Assembly: GCF_017654505.1 (NCBI RefSeq)
Contig: NC_054536.1
Coordinates: 30,789,446 to 30,853,445 of the forward strand
Origin: Polyodon spathula
Taxonomy: Eukaryota; Chordata; Actinopteri; Acipenseriformes; Polyodontidae
Reading direction: 5' to 3'
DNA: 64,000 nt
The position numbers were made by a program, and so were the translations under genes. How positions within the stretch are numbered: position 1 is the stretch's first letter; each line of letters starts with the position of its first letter. Below the pieces are notes generated by a model. That model did not search any database. It was given only the letters and a program-made list of their open reading frames with translations, and had not been told where the DNA came from. Below are positions 25,702 through 64,000 of this stretch, piece by piece.

Positions 25702-25842
25702 GTAGATAATAGTTTAATAGTTTTGCTCTATTGAAATACACTAATTATTTTTTTCCCACTTTGGCAGATAAAATCTGTTCTGATGACCTTGGAGGAAAGA
25801 CTGTGTGCACTTGAGTCTAACTTCCTACCCAAAGGGCAGTAA
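21508..25842 (+). CDS. MIS18A: MIS18A, kinetochore-associated Mis18 alpha (5 coding exons, complete)
   Basis: Coding exons 21508-21715, 22780-22846, 23230-23352, 25357-25456 and 25768-25842 join in frame (573 nt, 190 aa plus TAA), all with GT-AG introns. The product is a Mis18/Yippee-type zinc domain with two CxxC pairs (CVNC near residue 45, CGGC near residue 99). The family hallmark YTCTPKNLDYKRDVFC follows, and a short C-terminal helical tail (exons 4-5) ends the protein. In vertebrates MIS18A works with OIP5/MIS18B and M18BP1 to license new CENP-A (through HJURP) at centromeres after mitosis. The C-terminal helix mediates assembly of the Mis18 complex. The PKNLDYKRD block and the SYVLGS start of exon 4 favour MIS18A over OIP5. 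The protein is somewhat shorter than the human one (about 233 aa), mainly at the N terminus and tail. Human MIS18A is next to MRAP/HUNK, not NBEAL2. Confidence 0.93.
21891..22514. mobile_element. Candidate pogo-like MITE in MIS18A intron 1
   Basis: The left boundary reads CAGTTCTCGTTAATACGAA and the right boundary, inverted, TCAATTCTCGTTAAAACAT. The internal text repeats short TTCGT/ACGAA words. Length is about 620 bp with no transposase. Terminal match is only about 15 of 19, so the limits are approximate. Confidence 0.35.
22780..22846 (+). CDS. MIS18A: MIS18A coding exon 2
   Basis: 67 nt, acceptor TTGTTTTCAG|CA, donor GACTG|GTAGGT. It encodes TTNNVVVSNEKLVSTKLNEC, the variable loop between the two zinc-binding CxxC pairs. 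Phase 1 in and phase 2 out. Confidence 0.88.
23230..23352 (+). CDS. MIS18A: MIS18A coding exon 3
   Basis: 123 nt, acceptor TTTCTTTCAG|T, donor GCAAG|GTATGG. It encodes the second zinc pair (SCGGCYCELGKIY) and the hallmark CTPKNLDYKRDVFC. This is the most conserved exon and the main basis for the gene name. Confidence 0.93.
24049..24620. mobile_element. piggyBac-like MITE with TTAA target duplication
   Basis: TTAA at 24049-24052 is followed by CCCTTTGCGGTCC. The other end reads CCCGCAAAGGG followed by TTAA at 24617-24620. TTAA duplication with CCCTTTG termini is the piggyBac signature. Subterminal repeats (GTCTGACCAGGTCTGACATT, GGTCCGATGTCGGACC) follow the left end. The body is 564 bp with no transposase. 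It lies in MIS18A intron 3, apparently inside an older repeat whose halves remain on both sides. Confidence 0.8.
25357..25456 (+). CDS. MIS18A: MIS18A coding exon 4
   Basis: 100 nt, acceptor ATGTTTAG|T, donor CAAAGG|GTAAAG. It encodes SYVLGSTPHKALADEDDEP and VESRIFVETDIQR, the end of the Mis18 domain and the start of the C-terminal helical tail. Phase 2 in and phase 0 out. Confidence 0.9.
25768..25842 (+). CDS. MIS18A: MIS18A coding exon 5 (last)
   Basis: 75 nt, acceptor CTTTGGCAG|ATA. It encodes IKSVLMTLEERLCALESNF and ends in TAA at 25840-25842. The heptad-like leucines fit the coiled-coil/helical tail that drives Mis18 complex assembly. Confidence 0.88.
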   Translation: MKSVLMTLEERLCALESNFLPKGQ

Positions 25843-25862
25843 AGATGAAAGCAACATTTTTT

Positions 25863-25868
25863 AATAAA
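25863..25868 (+). terminator. MIS18A: MIS18A polyadenylation signal AATAAA
   Basis: A canonical AATAAA hexamer 20 bp after the stop codon, giving a very short 3' UTR if used. Further hexamers downstream are possible. Confidence 0.55.
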
Positions 25869-28285
25869 AGGAATTATTGTCTAATAGCAGATCCTTACAA
25901 GTTTTTGTTTGTTGTTCAAGTCATTGTATGTAATTTGCTGTTTATCTGTTACCTAACTTGTTAGAAGTTTACTTGTCCAGGGGATCTCAAAAGATTTATT
26001 GCACATTTTCAAATAATGTTATTTACTGCTTGAAAATAGTTTATTAGCATGTATAATTTGACACGATTTACAAATTAGAAAGTTCCTACATGTAGTTGTG
26101 CATTTGCAGGGCCTATTATGGCTTCCTTATTAAGTTCATCTGACTTAAGTTTATGGGGTATAGAGACAAAACAGGTATTGATACCCTGCTGTATTTTATG
26201 ACGTTGTCCAGGAAAAATGACTACCACTACCATAGTTGAACCTCATAACAATGATGCAGGCTAAGATACTGGCTTTACAGTTAGTACAAATAAAGAAAAA
26301 ACTTTTTGATTCAAGCAGGATACATCTCTCTAGTAAATTTCTATAGAAAAAGGTTTTTCCAACTTGAAAATTAATGCAGAAGACAGAATGCCTGGGATGC
26401 AGATATTTGTGTAAGCAAAGGGCCAACTTGCAGAACATGAAACTAAATATTGCTTCTACAAACGAGAAGCAAAATTTAAATGTACAGACTAGGTAATAAT
26501 GAAAAATAAAATAAAACAGGCAGTAGAGTTTTGCCAAACTGTCTATACGGTTGATTTATTTAGTTGAGAAAGCTGCTGAATAAGCTGTTCTGTTTATTTT
26601 AAAATTCCATAAAATATGTATAAAAGTTCCGTACAAGATTACTCTGTTCCAACGTGCTCGCCTTTCATTTTGAAGGATGAGCTGGCATTTATTTTTACAT
26701 TGTTTATCAGTAGCTAAACCTCTTCGAGTCCCACCGCTGTGATTCCACAATCTAACTCAGGTTTTAGAACTGAGCTTGAAATTCTCCACTTTTCCTGTAC
26801 ATTCCCTGAAGCTGGTTCAAGTCAAGAATGTAGCTACATTTACACTGACATGAGCCCCATTTTATACCCCACTGTTAATGTGCACAAAGAGATTGGCATA
26901 CCTTCCCTCACAGGTTCATTCAGTTCTCAGTGAGAATGCTTAGGAAGGACCTTATTTCCCTCTCTTGCACTAATCTAGTTGGGAGTCCTAAAAATGGCAA
27001 AATATTTAGCTGTAAATGTAAACTGCATACTGTAGAAGAATGAAGACACATGCCATGATTTCTAGAGTAAACGCCACAGCATCAAACACGTTTTATTGCA
27101 TAAACCACTTTTTTAAGGGTAATCCTGACATAATTACAGAAGATATTACAACCCCATCCCCTCCCTTAAAATTGGGTAACCATTATTCCCAGTTAGTCAA
27201 AGTAGGCAAAAAATATGTAGCAGTTAGCATTTGGATAGGACATTTTGAGAAGGTCAAGTGGGAACGATTGGGTGTCTTGATATGAAATAACTCCTTTACT
27301 GGCCAGTGGGTTTCTAGAAAGTGAGCACAGATTTGTAGAAATGCTGTATACTGCTGCCAGTGTGTCTCAGTCCTGTGAGTAGGTTCATTTAGAGCTGGAC
27401 CGTTCTCACTGATCCAGGGCAGTGGATTATTACACTGATAGGTTGTGGCTGACTTCTGATACAATGGAACACATTTCTGACTGGAAATGCTCCTCTCAAA
27501 GGTAAACCTGTAAAAATTGGGACAATTATTCAGAAAGCTGTTTAGACGACAGCTCACTGGAAACGAGCCATTTTGATTTGAAAATTGAGCAATACAATGC
27601 CATTTTGTGTAAGCAAAAGTATTTTTGTTTCCTATGGACAAATAACCACAACAAATACAAACGTGTTTCATGTTTATAAGCAGTCTTCTATGTGTTTATT
27701 ACACAGTATGGAATATATTACTTTTTCATTTTAGTTGCACATGTTTTAGTATTGAGAGACTCACAGAGTTTCATTGAATACACTGTTATCCACCCAGAGC
27801 CATTACCCCTCTTTGCCTTCAGCACTCAATCCAATTGTAAAACTAGTACTTTGTTTCATCTTGTCTCAGAGAAACCCCTGTAGAGATTACCAAACAGAAA
27901 TGTAATGTGTTGATACACAAGTAGTAATGAAGATATACATTGCATGCAGTGAACTCGAGGAGTTCACAGTTTTTAAGTTAAGCAAATTAAAACAGTCCCC
28001 TCATTCTTGATTTTTCATCTAGTCAGTAAGGGCTGGAGTTCCTGTCTATGTTATTGAGCAGCTAAAAGAACTTCTATTTTATTAATTTCAATTGCACATT
28101 ATTACAATGCCTGACAGCAAATATCAAAGTTAGCATAAAAATTCTGAATTTTTGAAGTTTAATGATTCCTAAAGTTCAGTAATTTGTGTGGAAATCAATA
28201 TTACTGGCAATTATGTCTCGTGTTAGAGATTAAAGGTCATGTCTTAAAGGTACAGCTCTCAAAACACAATAACATACTTGTCACA

Positions 28286-28446
28286 ATATGAACAGACATG
28301 TGGCTATGTCTCCTTTCACACGGAGAAAGAAGGGTTCTTAACTTGGGCCTGGGACAGACATATTAAACAAATTGCAGTGAATTCAACCAATCCAACTTCA
28401 GCCTATCCCTGTGTGAAAACAGGCATAGTCACATGTCTGTTCATAT
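28286..28446. mobile_element. MITE with about 34-bp terminal inverted repeats
   Basis: The left end TATGAACAGACATGTGGCTA (continuing to TTTCACAC) is mirrored at the right end by TAGTCACATGTCTGTTCATA, preceded by GTGTGAAAACAGGCA. The element is about 160 bp and non-coding. The superfamily is not determined. Confidence 0.65.
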
Positions 28447-28759
28447 TAACAGCAGTTAATATTAAATTTCCACACGTTTCACTTGGTCTTCTGTGACGAT
28501 GCCACTGTCGAAATTATCGATTGCATCAGTAAACCTGGTGATGCACGGGGTGATTTGACTGCTGGTAAAGATCCAGAGAATACTGGAGCTTCCAATACAA
28601 CCACACCTGAAACCACATGGCCTGCTATTTTGAGCTCTGCGAATTGAAAGAAAAAAAAAACTTATCCGTTCCTTAATTGGCTTGATGATAAGCTGGGCTG
28701 TAATATTTCTCAGCATTCATCTGCGCTGCAGTCTTTGAAAAGCCGGGGACTTTTGTTGT

Positions 28760-29450
28760 CACCACAATGGAGGCGTTTTGAAGTTGGGTATAACAGCAAA
28801 AACCTGAGGGCAGGAATTAAAATCTTTGCATTAAAAATAAACTACAGAATACAAGATGTGCACCAGTTGAAAATCCGCCAGCTTCAGATGAAAAGCTGAA
28901 ATAGAGGGAAGGTACACCTTGGTTGTGGTCATTGTTTGCCCTGATCCAACAAGTGCTGTAGGAACTGAAATATAGTACTGATGGGGCAATGCAGAAAGTT
29001 AAAACCATTAACCCAACACCAGTTGGAAAAGATCTTCCAATTAACTTCAAAAGAGAGTAGTGGTAGATGATGCCCTTGAGGCTTGGAGAGTGTTAATGGC
29101 AGCCTCCGAAAGGCCTGAAGTGGAGAAATGGCACCGTTCAAAGGCCAAGCCCAAAGGTTGAACTTCTCTGGATGGCGATGCCAAATCTTGCCTTGGGACT
29201 GCTGAAGCATATTGAGTTGGACTGACAGAGGCTAAGAATCTCTTTTGAGAAGGGTTATGAACTGGGAGAATCAGATCTTCATGGACCAGCAAGATACAAC
29301 CAATAAGACCTGGAAGCAGGAAGGGACGAACCGGGCTGAAGCAGGGAAAGAAGAACAGTAGGCCATCTGGCCACACAGTAGACAGCATCTACCCTGCCAG
29401 ACTGAGGATGCAGATGGCAAGAAAATCACAGGAGATATTGGCAAATGGAG
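28760..29450 (-). mobile_element. Degraded DIRS-like retrotransposon fragment (tyrosine recombinase N-terminal part)
   Basis: Read on the minus strand, frames with shifts give PHP/PEKFNLWAWPLNG, then GLSEAAINTLQASRASSTTT, then a TKVYLPSISAFH-like block. This order (end of RNase H, then the RAPST-like start and the TLKVYVAAISAYH-like block of the tyrosine recombinase) is typical of vertebrate DIRS elements. Stops and frameshifts show it is dead. The assignment is from motif memory and needs a profile search. Confidence 0.5.
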
Positions 29451-30064
29451 TGTCAGACTTCTCCCACAGCAACCACGGAATTAAGTTGTAGTTCAAGTTA
29501 CATTATATTCCATTGGCACTGCCATGACTTGCAGATACAAGACACTGGAGGCTACTTCCATTTTCTTTAAAACTACCCTGCTCCCCACAATTCAACCCAG
29601 TTTTCTTTTTTTATCTTTTATGATAATAAAAAAAAAAACAAGAATCACAGACTAATTTGTTAATGTTTTACTTCCCACCTAACTCATGTCGCAGCAACAA
29701 TACACAAACCTAACATTTCACACATTGAATTTCCTTTTGTATTGTACAGTATACACACTACCCAAACAAGCACACAACCCTACCCCTCTGGACATTGATC
29801 TTTCAGACTTTAAACTTGGAGCATGCTTATCATAGCAAAAAGCACACAAAATAAAAGCAAGGTAAAATAACAAATCTCTTTGGAATAGCTGGTCCTTTCT
29901 CAAGACTGGAAAGGAAAATGGTACGGGTTGGCTGCTCGGACACTTCCTCTTACAGACCTGTCTCTGTCCTGTGAGTGGCTTGCACGACCAACCCAGTTAT
30001 AAAGCTTTAGTATGTACCTTTCAAGAAAGACAAATTTGTAAGTGAAATTGAACTTTGTAAGAGA

Positions 30065-30195
30065 AACACTAGGGTCATTTAAGACCCAACTTCAGAAAAC
30101 TCTGAGATCAATCAGCTACTTGGAACCGGACGAGCATAGATTAGCTGAATGGCCTCCTCCTCACTGGTGAATGTCTGTATGTTCTTATGTCCAAT
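30065..30195 (+). mobile_element. LINE 3' tail (CR1/L2-like)
   Basis: It contains CTACTTGGAACCGGACGAGC and GCTGAATGGCCTCCTCCTCA, followed by a T/GT-rich ATGTTCTTATGT end. This is the tail signature shared with 10290-10505. Confidence 0.5.
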
Positions 30196-30494
30196 CAGAC
30201 AGCTTGTGTTGTCTGGGATGGTTTTGCAGTGTAATGTGCTACAGTATATTGATCAAAAATATTTGTTCATCTTTGTTCATTTCTTCGATCTTTACGTGAC
30301 GCATTATGTGCTGTATCTCACAATACATATTTTTGTAAACAGTGAATGAGAAGCCAGGGACAAAAGCACTGGAATCGCAGATTGCAGCCAATGAGAGAAA
30401 ATGTAAATCTGCAGAATTCTGAATCCCAAGCACGTGAAAATTATATATTATGCCTACTGTAAATCAAGTGTTTAGGAATTACATATTTATATAG

Positions 30495-30796
30495 CCAATC
30501 CTGGGGACCCACTGTGTCTTCTGGTTTTCATACCAAGTTCTCATTTACTTAATTAAACCCTTAATTGAATATTATAAAGTACTTAATTAGATCTTTAATT
30601 GTTCTCTGCGCCTAAAAAGTTGCCGATATCAAGTTACTTATAAAATTGGATAGCTAACTTGAAATCTACATCTGTTTAACAGCTGAAAACAATTAAAACT
30701 GTCTAATTAAGATAATGAATAGTTACATTAAGTAATTAAGAGCTCAGTTGGATTGAAAACCAGCAGTCACAGTGGGTCCCCAGGATCAGGATTGGG
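30495..30796. mobile_element. MITE with CCTGGGGACCCACTGTG inverted ends
   Basis: The left end has CCAATCCTGGGGACCCACTG followed by a TCTTCTGGTTTTC block. The right end has the inverse: CCAGCAGTCACAGTGGGTCC followed by CCAGGATCAGGATTGG. The interior is AT-rich, with TTAATTAA-type words. Non-coding and about 300 bp. Confidence 0.6.
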
Positions 30797-31498
30797 AAAC
30801 ACTTTGCTGCAGTGACAAAGTATAATTCTTGGCCTGGATATCACAAAAGGCTGCTGGAGAATCATTGACAACATTTTTTCCTGCATTGTACCCTCAGTTT
30901 TTCAAAACAAGGGTATCAAATCACAAACTGCTTATAAATAAGTGTATAACAGATTATATTGTATTGTATGGTATTTCAGATCTCTCAACTGGCATGTTAT
31001 GAAAAGAACAGTACAATTACAAGACCTTTTTGTCAAAGTCACTTCTGCCAACTGAGAAAAAAAGGGAATAAACCAGAAATGTGAGTTTGAGAACAAAGAC
31101 AAAGCACCTGACGGCAGATTTTATGTGGTTTGGCATATCTGATCAAAAGGTTTGTAAACAGGAAAAAGAATGGATATGTGAAACTAACTATCATAGATAT
31201 GCACAGAGGTTAAAACAATACGGCAGTAAAAGGGGTCATTGTTACTGGACACCATGCCTGTAATGGAACTTCATTGAGAAAATCATAGAATACAGAAGTG
31301 TACCAACTGAAAGACGTAGTCTGAAAGCAAATGGTTAAAACAATGTAGCGCTGGAATTATTAATGTTCACTAGACCTCACCCAATATCTGTCATATTAAT
31401 AAAAAGAATGAAAACATCCCTTGCGCAGTGTTTTCAAATTAATTTATTTTATATCGTGAGAATAAAGGAAGAGGCTGACACAATTTAATAGAACCATC

Positions 31499-31515
31499 TT
31501 TTATTTATTTTTTCC
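31499..31515 (-). terminator. NBEAL2: Candidate NBEAL2 polyadenylation signal
   Basis: On the minus strand this reads AAAAATAAATAAAAG, with two overlapping AATAAA hexamers. It would give a 3' UTR of about 2.4 kb. Other hexamers on the minus strand closer to the stop (for example near 32080) are possible, so the true end is uncertain. Confidence 0.35.
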
Positions 31516-32112
31516 TGTTCATTCTAAAGAAACAATCACAAACATCACCACAGTAATTAAACAAAGGCAGCGATATCGTTCAAGGTAAGGTCTGTGTTTA
31601 AGGCATCCTTTAAATGATTGCGCTCTGCAGGGTTTTTTTTGTTTTGTTTGTTTTTTTTACAAATGTATACAGAGAGCATTAGCATCCTGGAGACACACAC
31701 AGCTGAGTCACATAGTTTTCCTTCCCGATAAGAGTTCAGCAAATCATTTAAACCAGGAAAAGCACCTCAGAACAAAGAAACCAAGTGAAAAACAAAAATC
31801 ACAGAGGAATCAGCTAACAATATATATAAAAAAACAAAAAAACAGAAAACAGCTCCACATTTACCCAGTTGCTACTGCATTAAAACTTGCAGTGCTCAAG
31901 TACATTGTGAGAAAATAAAAATATAAAAAAACATCAAGGTGTATATATGTATATATAAACAATATACAGAAACAGGCAGAACACATTCATGTATTCATCA
32001 AATTCCCACCTGTGCAGTAAGTCCTTACAAAATAGTTTTTACAGTAAGAGATGTAAAAATCCCATCTCAACATATTGATTTATTTTTATTATTATTATTA
32101 TTGCACAAACAT

Positions 32113-32149
32113 CCCCCCTCTTCCCCTCCCCTCCCCTCCTCCCTCCCCA
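32113..32149 (-). promoter_or_regulatory. NBEAL2: G-quadruplex-prone tract in inferred NBEAL2 3' UTR
   Basis: The plus strand is CCCCCCTCTTCCCCTCCCCT followed by CCCCTCCTCCCTCCCC. The mRNA-sense strand therefore has at least six runs of three or more G separated by one to four bases, which meets the usual quadruplex pattern. Any regulatory effect is inference. Confidence 0.35.
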
Positions 32150-33208
32150 CAGTGTTACAGTAGTTTAAAAATAGAGATATACACACACACACAACCACAA
32201 GCACCACAAGTGTCAATACTGTGGCATGAAAGTCAATTCAGTGCCTGAATACATTTTACAACCCTGTTTCATATGGCTTGCTATTACAAAGAGTTCTTTG
32301 CAGTTTGAGTACCAAGATGAGGCAGGAACAATACACTAACACACAGACAAAGACACTATCATTCTCCATCTGGCACTGTTTCCTAGCACTGTTTCTCTGA
32401 CCTTACTGACAATAGCAGTGTTCTGCATTTAGTTAACGTGCTATCAAAATTGCAAAATAATCTTTAAAGAAAACAAAATCAGTAGTATTTTGGCAATATA
32501 GTATAATCAGTAGTTTCAAATACCTTTGTTAAAGCGTTGATGCGTCTCTACAAAATTCATGTACTCATTTTTAAACTAGTACTCTTGAGTGTGTTGGGTG
32601 CTCTTTCCTCATCACACCACTAGGGTGCCATCTGTACTATGCCAACAGCAACCCCTACAGCTGCAATGTGGAACAACAGCAAATACAAGTGCTGTTGTCT
32701 CTGACCCCATGTTGGAAACACTACCGGCCACAGGGGGCGCTGTGGAACAAGAATTCCTGTGTGAGCAAGGCACATTATTCAATATCGAAATAGCAGAAGA
32801 CAGCGATTATGTTAAACAGCAGTTGGCAAGGAGAGGCTGAGCTGGGGTTAACTGCCCAACCATGACTAACTGACTAATTTAGGCCACTTCTAGTATTCCA
32901 GAAATATAGATTCTGCATCTATACAAACTTAATCATTTGTCTGCAGCTTTGACTGCCATTCACACTTCACCATATATCAAAACCAGAACTCACCAGGTTT
33001 CCCCCAGTGCATACACCCCAGGTCTCCCAACACCACGCACCAGTTCTTCTGAAGTGACTGAACATACAAAGCTCCTAACCCTGGATTAAGCGTGTGAGCT
33101 CAAGCAACACAACAGGTGCACAGTGTATGGTAAATGAGGTTTGGCTATTCCTTACCATTCTCCTAGTGTACAGCATCTTTTACACACTTAACATTATTAT
33201 TATTTTGC

Positions 33209-33249
<41 letters not shown>
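33209..33249. repeat. (AT)n(AC)n microsatellite
   Basis: A short AT run passing directly into about 14 AC units, inside the inferred NBEAL2 3' UTR. Confidence 0.9.
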
Positions 33250-33942
33250 ATATGTTTATAACTCGTATGTGTGCCTGATACTGAATGCAATCATTTCTAC
33301 ACACAGACACGTATTCGTACAGTATAGTGGGAACTGTGGAGCTTGTACAGAGCAGAGTGAATCTGATCATGTGTGATCTGGTTTCCTCCCTGAATACAAA
33401 GCTTGTTTAGTTTTTCTGCCCTCCATGTTCACTTGATCTATTTGTGTTTGTACGTCTTGAACACAGATTCAAAGCTTTTTAGGGGCAACATATGTAGGAG
33501 TACACATTCCCTGTGTGGTCACATCACATACACAGTACAGTATGTATGTACATATTATTTTTGTATATACATGCATAAATAAAAATACAGAAGGTCTTGT
33601 CTTTGTGATAAAAACAGTGAACTTTCAATGCAATGGGAATGTGACGTTTTTGAAAAAGAATATAAAAACATTTAAAATAAATAAAGAAACACCTTCCTTT
33701 TTTTTCCTGGAAACTACTCCAGAAACCACTCTGTGGTAAGCAGGCGGTGAGAGAGCAGGAGTCAGGTTCTCCCCCAACTCAGGCTTGTTCACTCGTCTGG
33801 CTGTGGCGGTGGAGTCTTTGCACGGGAGCCTCCATTCCATTTTAATCTGACAAGTGCTTTGTTTTTGGTCCCGGGTCTCTCAGCCCCCCTTCACACTAGG
33901 ATTTCTCCCCAGCCTCCTGTCTGGTGCCTTGTGGCTGCAGCT

Positions 33943-63973
<30,031 letters not shown>

Positions 63974-64000
63974 CTACTTCCCTCTCTTCCCTCTGTCTGC

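Larger units (their letters stand above)
25869..31480. other. Intergenic region between convergent MIS18A and NBEAL2
   Basis: I find no gene in this 5.6 kb. It contains an inverted-repeat element (28286-28446), a DIRS-like fragment (28760-29450), a LINE tail (30065-30195) and another inverted-repeat element (30495-30796). The remainder is AT-rich. A 162-codon minus-strand open frame at 27183-27671 matches nothing I know. Confidence 0.6.
31500..33942 (-). other. NBEAL2: NBEAL2 3' UTR (inferred)
   Basis: Sequence downstream of the NBEAL2 stop on the minus strand. It has no coding potential. It holds a (TG)n run in mRNA sense (33209-33249), a G-rich tract (32113-32149) next to an AAT-rich run, and U/A-rich stretches. 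The extent depends on which poly(A) signal is used. Confidence 0.45.

Noticed and set aside
21508..25842. OIP5 (Mis18 beta) as the identity of the plus-strand gene
   Set aside because: The CTPKNLDYKRDVFCL block and the SYVLGS exon start are typical of MIS18A, not OIP5.
27183..27671. 162-codon minus-strand open frame
   Set aside because: It is the longest frame outside NBEAL2, but it has no recognisable motif, biased Cys/His/Thr content and lies in repeat-rich intergenic DNA. No splice or promoter context. Kept only as noncoding.

Overview
This is vertebrate nuclear DNA, most likely from a ray-finned fish. It has intron-rich genes with GT-AG splice sites, many microsatellites, tRNA-derived SINEs, CR1/L2-like LINE remnants, DIRS-like tyrosine-recombinase retroelements and several families of small inverted-repeat DNA transposons. 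The repeat set fits a sturgeon- or paddlefish-like (non-teleost) fish; that is an impression from repeat style and was not checked against a library.

Two genes are supported, and they point towards each other. (1) MIS18A, plus strand, 21508-25842, is complete in five coding exons and encodes about 190 aa. It is a zinc-binding kinetochore/centromere-licensing protein. (2) NBEAL2, minus strand, is partial. Thirty-four consecutive coding exons run from 63789 down to the stop codon at 33943, followed by a 3' UTR of up to about 2.4 kb. They join in frame to about 1,724 residues with no internal stop, covering the middle and C-terminal parts of the protein: alpha-solenoid region, PH-like domain, BEACH domain and WD40 propeller. 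The first roughly 1,000 residues (by comparison with the known vertebrate length) lie beyond the right edge.

Layout: 1-21.4 kb has no recognisable gene. It holds repeats, including a LINE with a TA-flanked MITE inserted into it, a dead CR1-like LINE at 13.1-14.6 kb and a 35-bp minisatellite at 17.3-17.77 kb. MIS18A occupies 21.5-25.9 kb, with a pogo-like MITE in intron 1 and a TTAA-flanked piggyBac-like MITE in intron 3. The intergenic interval 25.9-31.5 kb contains two inverted-repeat elements and a degraded DIRS-like fragment. From 31.5 kb on, the window is NBEAL2. Its introns are loaded with elements: nested piggyBac-like and pogo-like elements near 36.8-38.65 kb, a DIRS-like fragment at 41-42.8 kb, a Ty3/Gypsy fragment at 48.5-49.1 kb, an almost perfect 64-bp-arm foldback at 52.15-52.36 kb and two SINEs.

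The two genes act in unrelated pathways (centromere CENP-A loading versus granule/vesicle biogenesis). I see no evidence of an undescribed multi-gene system. The most useful observations are the full exon model of NBEAL2, the nested-transposon chronology, the sense-oriented DIRS remnants, the foldback inside an NBEAL2 intron and a G-rich tract in the NBEAL2 3' UTR.
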